A stretch of 64,000 nt of DNA from Gammaproteobacteria bacterium (GCA_009937615.1 JAACFB010000010.1:1-64000); one strand, 5' to 3'; shown: positions 19,823 to 29,305, counted from the stretch's first letter. Notes: generated by a model not told the origin, from the letters alone. Numbers and translations: made by a program.

Positions 19823-20805
19823 ATGCGCGCGCGCCGGGGTCGGCTTCCGGCCAGCAGTACGCCGTAGCCGGACAGTAATAACAGCAACGCGGCGCCGGCC
19901 GGCCAGTGGATAAGTGAAGTGCGTGGCCGCCAGGACTGGGTCCGCACGTCGACCGCAGCCGTCTCGTCGATGCGTCGATAAACCTGCGCAAGCGCAGCTT
20001 CATCCTGTGCGTTGAAAAACTGCCCCCCCGTGCGCTCGGCGATGGTGCCAAGCACCTCGAAATCCACACGGTCCTCGCCGGTTGCCTCGGTGTCACCGAT
20101 GCCGATCGTGTAGATCGAAACCCCGTTGAGTTTGGCGATTTCTGCTGCATTGATCGGCGTCATCTTGCTGGCCGTATCGTTACCATCGGTCAGCAGAATA
20201 AGAATGCGGTCCTCAACCTCGCTGGATTCAAACGAGCGAATTGCAAGTCCTATCGAATCCCCGAGTGCCGTCTGCGGCCCGGCCATCCCCACTTCCATCA
20301 GGGAAACGAGCGCGCTTGCCGTATCGAGGTCGCGCGTAAACGGGAGCTGCAGATAGGCCTTCGTGCCGAAAACGATCAGTCCGATCCGGTCGCTGTCCCG
20401 GTCGGTAACGAAGCGGTCCACAACACGCTGCACGGCCGCGAAGCGCGACACGTTGTTACCCTCTTCATCGGGGAAGTCGCGGTAGTCCATGGACCCTGAC
20501 AGATCGAGCGCGAGCATGACATCACGAGCCGCCTCGCTACGAACGATTGGCTCACCGACACATTCCGGTTTTGCCAGGCCGATAACCAGCAACACCCATA
20601 CGACAGCCGCAAGGGTGGTCTGCAGCAGGCGCCGTCTGATGACTATCGCTCCCTCGCGGGCTTCGGAGCCGGCGGCGGATACCAGCTGTTCGAAAAACGG
20701 CACACGAACTGCGCTGACCCGTTCGCGTCGCGGCGGCAAGATCCACCAGGCAAGCAGCGGTAACGGCAGCGCTAAAAGCGCCCAGGGGTAGGCGAGCTCA
20801 AGCAC
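19819..20805 (-). CDS. batA: BatA-like von Willebrand A domain membrane protein
   Basis: 328 residues from GTG 20805, overlapping the upstream stop by 8 bp; an upstream in-frame start at 20898 would add 31 residues before the first membrane helix and is disfavoured. Two N-terminal hydrophobic stretches (YPWALLALPLPLLAWWI and ~residues 65-80), then a VWA domain with intact MIDAS DLSGSMD and later LLTDGNDTASK, then a C-terminal transmembrane helix. This is the partner of the MoxR ATPase in Bat systems. It overlaps batB by 4 bp. Confidence 0.9.
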   Translation of the reverse strand: MLELAYPWALLALPLPLLAWWILPPRRERVSAVRVPFFEQLVSAAGSEAREGAIVIRRRLLQTTLAAVVWVLLVIGLAKPECVGEPIVRSEAARDVMLALDLSGSMDYRDFPDEEGNNVSRFAAVQRVVDRFVTDRDSDRIGLIVFGTKAYLQLPFTRDLDTASALVSLMEVGMAGPQTALGDSIGLAIRSFESSEVEDRILILLTDGNDTASKMTPINAAEIAKLNGVSIYTIGIGDTEATGEDRVDFEVLGTIAERTGGQFFNAQDEAALAQVYRRIDETAAVDVRTQSWRPRTSLIHWPAGAALLLLLSGYGVLLAGSRPRRARI

Positions 20806-21280
20806 GATGCACCCGAATCCAGCGCCGCGCCGGTGCAAGCAGTGAGCGGCCGTCAGCATCAGCTCGGTACGCCGCAGCCGAGATTTGTCCGGCCGCATCG
20901 GCCACGACCGGATCGTCGTTTGCCGACTCGGTCAGAAATCGGGCCCACTCGCTGCCAAAAAGCGATGCGACCTGTTCCCGCGGATACGCAACGAGCGCCG
21001 TGCGTTTCAGCAGTGCCGCAATTGCCGCAGCTGCCGCAGCCGGGTCAGTCTCCGCCTGCCGCTGTATGGCGCTGAGTTCGACCATGGCTTCGCGCCGGTA
21101 ACGGTTGCGGCGCCGTCGCAAAACAAGTTGGCGCACGCACAGCCCGAGGACCGCAAGCAGCCAGCCCGAGAGCACCCACCATCCGGGTGTCTCGGCCACC
21201 CAGGGAACCGGCTCGGGAAACTCGAGCCCGTGCATAAGCTCCATGAGCTGCGGCAGATTCAGGCCCTCGTAGGGGCTCAC
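20798..21280 (-). CDS. DUF4381 membrane protein of the MoxR/Bat operon
   Basis: 160 residues from GTG 21280, which overlaps the upstream stop in a GTGA. One transmembrane helix (~residues 33-52, GWWVLSGWLLAVLGLCV) is followed by a basic stretch and a helical cytoplasmic domain with LLKRTALVAYPREQVASLFG, which fits DUF4381. This family is nearly always found between the DUF58 and BatA genes. Role unknown, presumably a subunit of the membrane complex. Confidence 0.85.
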   Translation of the reverse strand: MSPYEGLNLPQLMELMHGLEFPEPVPWVAETPGWWVLSGWLLAVLGLCVRQLVLRRRRNRYRREAMVELSAIQRQAETDPAAAAAAIAALLKRTALVAYPREQVASLFGSEWARFLTESANDDPVVADAAGQISAAAYRADADGRSLLAPARRWIRVHRA

Positions 21281-22218
21281 CGCGTTCTCCGCCGGGGCGC
21301 CAAACTCCCCATCAACCTTCGGATCTGCGGCAGCGTTTCCTGACCGGTGCTCAAGGGCAATACCGACAGCTTGATCTCCTGTTGCCAGGCGTAAATCTTC
21401 TGGAGACGTTGCCGGGTAAAATCACTCAACGTGCTGCGTGTGGCCGCAGAGGACAAATCGACCTCGGCCTGCATGTGGCCGTCGCCTATGACCGCACGCT
21501 CGCTGTGGTCGATATGCTCGGCCATCGGATCGTGCACCAGCATGAGCACGACATCGTTATGCGCCGCTATGCCGTTCAGGCGCCGATGCGTTGACTCATC
21601 GATGCCATCGAAGTCGCTGAAGACAACGATAAGGTGATCGTGATGCGCGATGCGGGCAACACTCTCCAGCACGGCGTTCAATCTGCCGACGCCGGGCGTG
21701 ACATACTTGTCGGCATCGAGCGCCATGTTCATCCGGCTTATCGACTCGAGCAGCGCAAACATCGTGCGCTGGCTGCGCCGCGGGACAAGTTCGACCTGCT
21801 CGTCATCATTAAAGACGATGCCCCCCACACGATCTCCGGCATCGAGAATGCGAAACGCCGCAATGGACGCCGCCTCGGCGGCCGTGACAGATTTGAGGTT
21901 GAGCATCGAGCCGAAAAACATCGACATCCGCTGATCCACCACGAGCAGCGCAGGTCGATCGCGTTCCTCGGTGAACACGCGCACGTGCGGACTGCCGGTC
22001 CGCGCGGTTGCCTTCCAGTCGATTGAGCGAATGTCGTCGCCCGGCAGGTAATCTCGCATCTCTTCGAAGTTCAGGCCGCGGCCGCGCAGGCGAGAAGCAT
22101 GCCGGCCATTCAGCACGCTGCCCGCCGGTTGTTTCGGCAAAAAGCTCAGTCCCCGCGCGGCACCCTGCAGACTGCGTAAATGGGCGAGCGAGACATGGAC
22201 CCGGGGATCGGAGGACAT
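21277..22218 (-). CDS. DUF58 protein (VWA-like), MoxR partner
   Basis: 313 residues, soluble. The DUF58 hallmark LPGDDIRSIDWKATARTG lies at ~residues 54-71. The VWA-like core begins ALLVVDQRMSMFFGS, in which the metal-site pattern DxSxS is degenerate (DQRMS), as is common in DUF58 proteins. It starts 15 bp after the moxR stop and ends overlapping the DUF4381 gene. DUF58 proteins act with MoxR AAA+ ATPases in assembling or activating other proteins. Confidence 0.9.
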   Translation of the reverse strand: MSSDPRVHVSLAHLRSLQGAARGLSFLPKQPAGSVLNGRHASRLRGRGLNFEEMRDYLPGDDIRSIDWKATARTGSPHVRVFTEERDRPALLVVDQRMSMFFGSMLNLKSVTAAEAASIAAFRILDAGDRVGGIVFNDDEQVELVPRRSQRTMFALLESISRMNMALDADKYVTPGVGRLNAVLESVARIAHHDHLIVVFSDFDGIDESTHRRLNGIAAHNDVVLMLVHDPMAEHIDHSERAVIGDGHMQAEVDLSSAATRSTLSDFTRQRLQKIYAWQQEIKLSVLPLSTGQETLPQIRRLMGSLAPRRRTR

Positions 22219-22233
22219 GGGCTTATCCGTTAA

Positions 22234-23217
22234 TTATGGTAACGCGACCTGTTCCACGAGTGTGTCGATCACCTGGTCTGCCGTGACGCCCTCGCCTTGC
22301 GCCTCGTAAGACAGCATCAGGCGATGCCGCATGCAGTCGTGCACGACTGCGCGGATGTCCTCGGGATCGACGAAATCACGCTGCCTGAGCCAGGCATGCG
22401 TCCGACCGCACTTGTCGAGCGCAAGGGACGCTCTCGGGCTGCCTCCGACGTCGATCCAGCGGTCGAGGTCTGCCGAATATTTCTCCGGCGTGCGTGTCGC
22501 GTAAACGAGGTCTGCCATGTAGCGCTTCATCGCCTCGGAAACGTGTATAGCAGCGATTTCCTTGCGCGCACTGAACACGGCCTGCTGCGAGATGCGCTCG
22601 GCAGCGTCTTTCGCATCGCCATTTTCGCTATCGTGAGTCGCACCCTCCTCGCCGCGCACGAGATCGATGATCAATACTTCGTCCTCGACCGGCGGGTATT
22701 CGATGTTGACGTGCATCAGGAACCGGTCCATCTGCGCCTCGGGCAACGGGTAAGTACCCTCCTGCTCGACCGGATTCTGGGTTGCCATCACCATGAACAG
22801 CGGCGGCATCTTGTGCGTTGTGCCAGCCACGGTAACCTGCCGTTCTTCCATCGCCTCTAGCATAGCGGCCTGTACTTTAGCGGGCGCACGATTGATCTCG
22901 TCGCCCAGCACGATGTTGGCGAAGATCGGTCCGGGCTCAAAGCGGAACTCGCCCTGCCCGTCCTTCTGGTAAAACACCTCGGTACCCGTAACGTCCGACG
23001 GCAAGAGATCCGGCGTGAACTGGATGCGACTGAAGTCTGCCTCCAGATTCCTGGCAAGTGCCTTGATAGCGCGCGTCTTGGCAAGGCCGGGCAGGCCCTC
23101 GACGAGCAGGTTGCCGTTAGCGAGCAGCCCGATGATCAGGCGCTCGACGACGGCTTCCTGGCCGATGATGGACTGGTGCATGCGCTCCTTGAGCGCCTGT
23201 ATCTGTTCATAAGCCAT
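22234..23217 (-). CDS. MoxR-family AAA+ ATPase
   Basis: 327 residues. The Walker A loop GLPGLAKT (41-48), Walker B in VLGDEINRAP (~107-116), sensor-1 region MATQNPVEQEGTYPLPEAQ and the C-terminal lid helices place it in the MoxR (RavA/CoxD/NorQ) group. It is expected to work with the VWA proteins encoded downstream as a chaperone-like complex that matures or activates client enzymes, often metalloenzymes. It is separated from the upstream phosphatase gene by 12 bp, so the two are probably cotranscribed. No strong ribosome-binding site is visible. Confidence 0.93.
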   Translation of the reverse strand: MAYEQIQALKERMHQSIIGQEAVVERLIIGLLANGNLLVEGLPGLAKTRAIKALARNLEADFSRIQFTPDLLPSDVTGTEVFYQKDGQGEFRFEPGPIFANIVLGDEINRAPAKVQAAMLEAMEERQVTVAGTTHKMPPLFMVMATQNPVEQEGTYPLPEAQMDRFLMHVNIEYPPVEDEVLIIDLVRGEEGATHDSENGDAKDAAERISQQAVFSARKEIAAIHVSEAMKRYMADLVYATRTPEKYSADLDRWIDVGGSPRASLALDKCGRTHAWLRQRDFVDPEDIRAVVHDCMRHRLMLSYEAQGEGVTADQVIDTLVEQVALP

Positions 23218-23229
23218 GGTGTGATTACT

Positions 23230-24939
23230 TTACTTCTTTAAGACTTCCTTGAGCGGCGCTCCGACAGCGCCAGACGGCGGTTTCACGCCAATGAATAACG
23301 AAAGCGTCGGCGCAATGTCGACGGTATGTACTTCGCGATCCGCGATTTGGGGTGTGATACCCGCACCCGCGAAAATGATGGGTACATGGGTGTCATAGCT
23401 CCACGGCGAACCGTGTGTCGACGCTACCACGAGGCCGTCAAAATCGTTGATGAACCAGTTGGGCTCGAAAACGATAAAAATGTCGCCGGAGCGCTTCGGA
23501 TGAAAGTTCCTGACGACGGCACGGTAAAGGTCCGTATCCGGCAGGTTGCCGCGGCGCAGCGCCGAACTGGAAACTGCCAGTGCAACACCCGGGAATTTCG
23601 AAAGCTCGTCGACGACAGCCGCTTCAAGCAACTCCTGGTCGATGCGCTTGTCGTTCTTAACCTCTGCGCTGAAATACAGGTAAGGGTGCTCATAGGTTTC
23701 TATCAGTTCGCCCTTGATTTTGAACTGTTGCTTGATGCGGCCGATCGCCGCCTCGCGGTCCCAGTTCTCGGGTTCAACGTAACCACCGGGAATACCCAGC
23801 GAGTTGAGATAGCCGGGGGTATCGGGACCGCCGTGATCAGCAGAGAGTACGATCAGCGTATTTTCAAGCCCGACCTGCTCATCGACGAATGCGAGCAACT
23901 CTGCGAGCGTTCTGTCGAGCTGCAGAATATTATCCTCGGCTTCGAGGCTCGACGGCCCGAACACATGGCCGACGTAGTCGGTCGATGAGAAACTGACACT
24001 GAGATAATCGGTCGTCTCGTCCTGTCCGAGCTGCTCTTCGACGAGCGCCTGCTTCGCAAAGTCGAGCACGAGCCGATCGCCGGCCGGGCTCAGCGTCAAC
24101 CAGGTTGTAAAGTAAGGGCTGCTGCCGTCGCCATAGGCGTGCGGAAATACCCGGCCGAAACCGGCGACGTCCGTCTCCCATTCGCGATCGTCCGAGTCAC
24201 CAAACAGGTAACGGCCCTGATCATGCGCCAGCTGCCATGTCGTGCCGGCGTACGCCTGCGCGGGTTTTTTTTCGTTGAACGTCATTACCCAATCGGGATA
24301 ACGGTCAAGGTAGTAGGTACTGGTGACGAACTCCCCGCTCGATTTCGAGAACCAGTAGGCCGTACCCGAGTGTCCGGCCATCGAAATCGCGCCACGATCC
24401 TTGACCGATATACCGATAGCTTTAGCTTTGCCCCCTGTGTTGCTGCGCAGCTCGTCGGCGAACGTGGTTACTTCGATCGCCGCAGGGGACCGGCCCTCAC
24501 TGCGCGCCGCACGCTGGGTCGGATCGATCTCCGCGTCCGCGTCGACATCAGCACCAGCAGTCAACAGCCGATAAGCAGGGTCTTCGACGTTATAGGTCGT
24601 GAAGCCCGTCTCGCGATCGAACCACAGGTTGCCGACCATGCCGTGAATTGACGGGTGCGCGCCTGTTGCGAGAGTCGCATGACCGACGATCGTCTCGGTA
24701 TTTGCATGCGCATGGTGCGCGTTGCGATAAACGACGCCGTTCTCGAGCAGGTAACGAAAACCACCGTCACCCAGGCGTTCGTAGTACCGGGTCGGCAGAT
24801 CGCCGCGCAGCTGATCGACCGTAAGCTGGAGAATCAGCCTCGGCGCTTCGGCCGCCTCCAGCCGGGCGGTAACCAGAAGGGCCGCCAGTACCAGAAAACC
24901 TGGTACGGCGACCCTGTTTGTCAGCCTGTGAACTCTCAA
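23230..24939 (-). CDS. PafA-like alkaline phosphatase / phosphodiesterase
   Basis: 569 residues from TTG 24939, which overlaps the sulfatase stop (TTGA); no in-frame ATG exists before residue ~101. The signal peptide ends near LEAAEAP. Metal ligands and nucleophile fit the alkaline phosphatase superfamily: VDQLRGD (D42), the nucleophile threonine in NTETIVGHATLATG (~80-93), SSTDYVGHVFGP, LSADHGG, and the late histidine in DTHVPIIFAG. This pattern matches PafA-type alkaline phosphatases. Predicted periplasmic release of phosphate from monoesters (or diesters). It is the second gene of the apparent sulfatase-phosphatase-MoxR-Bat operon. Confidence 0.87.
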   Translation of the reverse strand: MRVHRLTNRVAVPGFLVLAALLVTARLEAAEAPRLILQLTVDQLRGDLPTRYYERLGDGGFRYLLENGVVYRNAHHAHANTETIVGHATLATGAHPSIHGMVGNLWFDRETGFTTYNVEDPAYRLLTAGADVDADAEIDPTQRAARSEGRSPAAIEVTTFADELRSNTGGKAKAIGISVKDRGAISMAGHSGTAYWFSKSSGEFVTSTYYLDRYPDWVMTFNEKKPAQAYAGTTWQLAHDQGRYLFGDSDDREWETDVAGFGRVFPHAYGDGSSPYFTTWLTLSPAGDRLVLDFAKQALVEEQLGQDETTDYLSVSFSSTDYVGHVFGPSSLEAEDNILQLDRTLAELLAFVDEQVGLENTLIVLSADHGGPDTPGYLNSLGIPGGYVEPENWDREAAIGRIKQQFKIKGELIETYEHPYLYFSAEVKNDKRIDQELLEAAVVDELSKFPGVALAVSSSALRRGNLPDTDLYRAVVRNFHPKRSGDIFIVFEPNWFINDFDGLVVASTHGSPWSYDTHVPIIFAGAGITPQIADREVHTVDIAPTLSLFIGVKPPSGAVGAPLKEVLKK

Positions 24940-26468
24940 TTCGTGGCAGGGTTGCTCTGCAATTTGTCCAGAACCTGTTCCAGGTTGAAGCTGCCGGGCT
25001 TCTGCCGGGGCGGGTACTGTCGATAGGTCGCCAGATGTTGCGCCACGTAGTCGACGGCCGGCAAGATCAGGTAAACGCGATCAAAGCGCCACATGTCATA
25101 GTTGGCCGACTCGTGGTCGGCACGCTCGAACGGGTCGCCACGCAGGTCAAAGAGTTTCGGCACGCGAAGCGTAACAAAAGGCTCCTGCCAGACATTGAAG
25201 CCGTGCCCACGCTGCTCCATGAAGACCATCTTCCAGCGGTCATAACGCAGGTTTGCAAGCTGGCCGTCATCGGTCCAGTAGAAAAACTCCTTGCGAGGGC
25301 CTTCGTCAACTTCACCCTTGAAATATGGCATCAGGTTGTAGCCGTCGAGGTGGACCTTGTAACGCCTGCCAATGGCACGATGGCCGTCCAGCAGTTTTTC
25401 CTTAATGTCAGGTTCGCCGACTGCAGCCATGATCGTAGGCAGCATATCTTCGTGGGAGAACACGTCATTGAAGACGGAACCGGGCTCGATCACACCAGGC
25501 CACTTGATCAGCGTCGGTACCCGGTAGCCGCCTTCCCAGTTCGAGTTTTTCTCGTTCCGGAAGGGCGTCATGCCGCCGTCCGGCCAGGTGAATACCTCGG
25601 CGCCATTGTCTGACGAGTACATGATGATCGTATTGTCGGCAAGACCGAGCTCCTCGAGCTTGTCGAGAATCTGACCTACGTGCATGTCGTGCTCCGTCAT
25701 GCCGTCAGCATAGATACCCAGCCCCGTGACACCCTTGGACTCCGGTTTGAGGTGCGTATTGACGTGCATGCGCGTCGAATTCCACCAAAGAAAGAATGGC
25801 TTGTCGGCCGCCGCCGCACGTTCCATGAAATCAATGGCACCAGCCGTGACTTCCTCGTCGACCGTCTCCATGCGCTTGCGCGTCAAGGGACCAGTGTCCT
25901 GGATCTCACCATCGGCGCTGGACCTGATCACGCCACGAGGGCCAAACTTCTCGCGGAATTCAGCGCCCTGCGGATAGTCTTCGTGCTCGGGCTCTTCTTC
26001 TGCATTGAGGTGGTACAGGTTGCCGAAAAACTCGTCAAAGCCGTGGTTGGTCGGCAGATGCTCGTCAAGGTCGCCGAGGTGGTTCTTGCCATACTGCGCC
26101 GTCATGTAACCGTGGTTCTTAAGCAGTCCGGCGATGGTCGGATCTTTTTCCGAAAGCCCTTCTTTCGCACCCGGCAGGCCGACCTTCAATAGCCCCGTAC
26201 GAAAAGGACTCTGGCCGGTAACAAAGGCTGCGCGACCGGCGGTACAGCTTTGCTGGCCATACCAGTCCGTAAAGACAGCGCCTTCGTTGGCGATCCTGTC
26301 GATATTTGGCGTCCGGTAACCCATCATGCCGCGGTTGTAGGCACTGGTATTCATCCAGCCGACGTCGTCGCCCCAAATTACCAGGACATTCGGCTTGTCC
26401 TGGGCATATGCGCCTCCGGCCAGCAGCAAGGACGATAGCAGCAAGGTCTGCGAGATTTGGCGAATCAT
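24936..26468 (-). CDS. Periplasmic arylsulfatase (Cys-type formylglycine sulfatase)
   Basis: 510 residues with a Sec signal peptide ending GAYAQD. The sulfatase signature CTAGR at 75-79 contains the cysteine that is converted to formylglycine; metal ligands lie in WGDDVGW (D34, D35) and YSSDNGAEVF (~residue 283). It hydrolyses sulfate esters; the natural substrate is unknown. A cysteine-type sulfatase exported by Sec needs a maturase, and none is seen in the window. It is the first gene of the long minus-strand operon, 171 bp from the divergent glyoxalase-fold gene. Confidence 0.92.
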   Translation of the reverse strand: MIRQISQTLLLSSLLLAGGAYAQDKPNVLVIWGDDVGWMNTSAYNRGMMGYRTPNIDRIANEGAVFTDWYGQQSCTAGRAAFVTGQSPFRTGLLKVGLPGAKEGLSEKDPTIAGLLKNHGYMTAQYGKNHLGDLDEHLPTNHGFDEFFGNLYHLNAEEEPEHEDYPQGAEFREKFGPRGVIRSSADGEIQDTGPLTRKRMETVDEEVTAGAIDFMERAAAADKPFFLWWNSTRMHVNTHLKPESKGVTGLGIYADGMTEHDMHVGQILDKLEELGLADNTIIMYSSDNGAEVFTWPDGGMTPFRNEKNSNWEGGYRVPTLIKWPGVIEPGSVFNDVFSHEDMLPTIMAAVGEPDIKEKLLDGHRAIGRRYKVHLDGYNLMPYFKGEVDEGPRKEFFYWTDDGQLANLRYDRWKMVFMEQRGHGFNVWQEPFVTLRVPKLFDLRGDPFERADHESANYDMWRFDRVYLILPAVDYVAQHLATYRQYPPRQKPGSFNLEQVLDKLQSNPATN

Positions 26469-26639
26469 TGATTATTCTCCACAAAAAAAGGTCCGACTGT
26501 TGGTCGCCGGTTCAGCGGCGTATCCTAGCGCATATTAGCGTATCTGTGTGGAACGAATTCGGGGTCATCAACCGCGAATCGACCGCCCAGGCGAGGTAGT
26601 TCGTGTACCATCGCGGTCTGGCGACGATAGAGAATCCCA

Positions 26640-27542
26640 ATGTTCAGCAATATTTTACGCATCGGATCATTACAGTTTTGTGTCCTGCTCGTCACCGCGT
26701 GTGCAACAGTCAACGTCGACCTGCCCGCAGTCACCGAATCGCCGACCGGCGAGAGATCGCCCGGCAAAATCGTCTGGCGCGATCTGTTGACCGACGATCC
26801 GGCCGCCTCGCAGGCCTTCTATGCCGAACTGTTCGGCTGGGAGTTCGAAAGCGTCGGCGGTGCCTCGGGCCTGGAAAGCAACACGGCATACACCCTGATT
26901 CGCCATAACGGTTCTCTGATCGGCGGCATGATCGACACTGTTGCGCTCAACGGCCGGCGGGATATCTCTCAGTGGGTGGTGCTGATGTCGGTTGATGACA
27001 TCGACGCAGCGGTTGAAACGGTTTCAGGTGCCGGCGGCACGGTGATCGCACCACCGAGAAATCTGCAGCGCCGCGGAACGGCGGCGGTAGTAAGAGACGC
27101 TGAGGGGGCGTTGATCGGTCTGCTGCAGACGAGGGACGGCGATCCCGTCGATCTCGAACCCGACCTCGGCGGATTTCTTTGGGACGAGCTCTGGACGACC
27201 GATGTCGATAACGCGACCAGGCTGTATGAGAGCGTCGCGGGCCTGCAGGCCGCAGCTCTGGACGTGGACGAGGACCAGGAAGCCGGTGCAAATTATCGTT
27301 TGCTAAAGGCTGGCGACAAACCGAGGGTCGGCGTGATGCCGAACCCGCTGGAAGGCCTCGACCCGGTATGGGTCAGCTACCTGCGCGTTGCGGACCCCGC
27401 GGCGATTACGGCGCGCGTAGCAGACCTTGGGGGTCGCGTCATCGTGGAAGCGCGGCCGCGGCCGCTCGGTGGTGAAGTTGCGTTCATTGCGGGGCCCTCC
27501 GGTGCCGGGATTGCGCTGCAAACCTGGCCACTCGACAATTAA
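26640..27542 (+). CDS. VOC (glyoxalase/bleomycin-resistance fold) lipoprotein
   Basis: 300 residues with a lipoprotein signal ending VTAC. Two vicinal-oxygen-chelate halves are visible: residues ~45-160 beginning IVWRDLLTDDPAASQAFYAE, and ~175-298 beginning FLWDELWTTDVDNATRLYES. This double-VOC layout resembles hydroxylase/glyoxalase-like proteins, but an exported lipoprotein form is unusual. The enzymatic role is unknown. It is the first gene of a plus-strand unit with the small lipoprotein (16-bp gap) and the MipA-like gene. Confidence 0.82.
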   Translation: MFSNILRIGSLQFCVLLVTACATVNVDLPAVTESPTGERSPGKIVWRDLLTDDPAASQAFYAELFGWEFESVGGASGLESNTAYTLIRHNGSLIGGMIDTVALNGRRDISQWVVLMSVDDIDAAVETVSGAGGTVIAPPRNLQRRGTAAVVRDAEGALIGLLQTRDGDPVDLEPDLGGFLWDELWTTDVDNATRLYESVAGLQAAALDVDEDQEAGANYRLLKAGDKPRVGVMPNPLEGLDPVWVSYLRVADPAAITARVADLGGRVIVEARPRPLGGEVAFIAGPSGAGIALQTWPLDN

Positions 27543-27558
27543 TCAGGAGCCCTGATCG

Positions 27559-27738
27559 ATGAAAATGATCTTCAAGCTTGCAAAATTCGGCGCAATACTC
27601 GCTGCCTGCCTCGCGTTGACCGCCTGCGATGACGTGCGCGTCTACGGGAGTGTCGGCTACAGCTCTTACAGTGGCTACCCCGGCTATTACGGCGGCGGCT
27701 ATGGAACCAGTGTCGGGGTCGGTGGCCGAATCTACTAA
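27559..27738 (+). CDS. Small Gly/Tyr-rich lipoprotein
   Basis: A 59-residue gene. ATG 27559 is preceded by AGGAG (27545-27549). The product has a signal MKMIFKLAKFGAILAACLA ending in the lipobox LTAC, then DDVRVYG and a tail dominated by Gly, Tyr and Ser (GYSSYSGYPGYYGGGYG). The stop TAA is one base before the GTG start of the next gene, suggesting coupling. Function unknown; perhaps a small outer-membrane lipoprotein partnering the MipA-like protein. Confidence 0.75.
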   Translation: MKMIFKLAKFGAILAACLALTACDDVRVYGSVGYSSYSGYPGYYGGGYGTSVGVGGRIY

Positions 27739-27739
27739 T

Positions 27740-29305
27740 GTGAGGAATCGCTCACGCCCCGGCGCCCGTGCGCCGGCTTTAGCCCTCTGCTGTCTTGTCT
27801 TCCTCGCCCCCGTGTCATCGAACGCGGGGGCAATACTCGACTATATTCGTAATTACGACCTCAACGACTACTCGCTGGGCCTGGCCTTTGCCACGTCACA
27901 AAACCCGTTTGCAGGATCCGGGAATTCTCTCGTTGCGTATCCGTATTTGACGAGCTTCAGCCATTCAGCTTTCACCGAAGACTGGTTCCTGATCCGCGGC
28001 GAGAACTGGGGCTTTCGCCATATCACCGAAAGTGACTGGGAGTTCGGTGCCATCGCCCGCCTGCAGACGCTGGGGCTGGGCGCTGCAAGCAATGACGAGC
28101 TACTCGGCCTCGAAGAGCGCCGCTGGGCCGTCGAAGCGGGACCCCTGATCGGCTGGCGGCGCTGGCCTGTGCACCTGCAGTTCCGCTCGTACTGGGAGAT
28201 ACCCGATCGCCATGATGGGACTACTACGGAGCTGGAGTTCTCGCTGCCGCGACAGTTCAGGCGCGGTTTCTTCGTGCCCGCCGTCAAATTTTCCTACCTC
28301 GACGCAGACTACAGTGACTACTATTTCGGTGTCGCGCCGCAGGAGTCTTCGGCTTCACGGCCCGAATATCGCCCGGGCGCCGTGATGAATACATGGGTGG
28401 GCTTTACGCTCGGCTATGAGCTGACGCCGCGCTGGCTGCTGAAGACTTCGGTCGGACTCGAATTTCTTGATTCCGCTGTGACCGACAGCCCGATCGTCGA
28501 CCAGGACAGGCCGTGGTCCGGCAGCATAGGCCTGGCCTATAACGCCGACCTTTTCCAGCCCAGGGATTACGACAGCGGATACAAATTCCTGGCGTCGGAA
28601 ATCCGCTTCGGGGCTTTCAGCAGCAACATCGAAACCAAGGTTCTGCGCGACGCGGCCAACGGGCAACCCGGCGATGAGCTGGACCTGGAGGACTTTCTCG
28701 GTGTTGCCGACAGCGAAACCGTCATCCAGTTCGACGCCCTGTTTCGTGTAGCGTATTACCATCGTCTCGAGCTCGGTTACTTCGAACTTCAGCGGCGCTC
28801 GCCAACAGAACTCGAGCGCGATATCGAGTTCGGCGACCAGGCGTTTCTGGCCGGCACAGCGGTCGAGACCCACTCCGACTCACGGCTACTACGCCTCGGC
28901 TATTCCTACTCGTTGATGCGCGACAATCAGAAAGAACTCGGCGTCACGGCCGGATTGAGCTACTCCCGGTTCGAGGTAGCGCTGAAGGCCGACGAGACGC
29001 AGCAGGCCGAGCGAGTCAGGATCGAGGCCCCGCTGCCCACGATGGGTGTATTTGGCTCGGTCGCACTTGGCACCAGCTGGCGGCTCGGTGCGGATATCCA
29101 GCTGTTCGCGCTCGATTTCGATCGCTATAACGGCCTCATCAGTTATCTGAGCCTTGGCCTCGATCGCAAATTCGGCGACGTGTTCAACGCCGGGATCGGC
29201 TACAACTTCTACGGCATGCGCCTGAAAGCAAAAGACGAAGACCTGCGCGGCACGCTGAGAATCCGGTACCACGGGCCGAAGGTGTTCTTGAGCGTCAATT
29301 TCTGA
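27740..29305 (+). CDS. Extended MipA/OmpV-like outer-membrane barrel protein
   Basis: 521 residues if GTG 27740 is the start, giving a signal peptide VRNRSRPGARAPALALCCLV... that ends near VSSNAGA; GTG 27722 or ATG 27701 in the same frame are alternatives. The segment YSDYYFGVAPQESSASRPEY followed by WVGFTLGYELTPRWLL and DSAVTDSPIV is characteristic of MipA/OmpV (MltA-interacting protein) barrels. Family members are ~250 aa; here a further ~230-residue beta-rich region follows (from ~residue 290). The protein ends FLSVNF, with the terminal Phe of barrels. A related gene lies at 31289-32695. Confidence 0.8.
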   Translation: MRNRSRPGARAPALALCCLVFLAPVSSNAGAILDYIRNYDLNDYSLGLAFATSQNPFAGSGNSLVAYPYLTSFSHSAFTEDWFLIRGENWGFRHITESDWEFGAIARLQTLGLGAASNDELLGLEERRWAVEAGPLIGWRRWPVHLQFRSYWEIPDRHDGTTTELEFSLPRQFRRGFFVPAVKFSYLDADYSDYYFGVAPQESSASRPEYRPGAVMNTWVGFTLGYELTPRWLLKTSVGLEFLDSAVTDSPIVDQDRPWSGSIGLAYNADLFQPRDYDSGYKFLASEIRFGAFSSNIETKVLRDAANGQPGDELDLEDFLGVADSETVIQFDALFRVAYYHRLELGYFELQRRSPTELERDIEFGDQAFLAGTAVETHSDSRLLRLGYSYSLMRDNQKELGVTAGLSYSRFEVALKADETQQAERVRIEAPLPTMGVFGSVALGTSWRLGADIQLFALDFDRYNGLISYLSLGLDRKFGDVFNAGIGYNFYGMRLKAKDEDLRGTLRIRYHGPKVFLSVNF

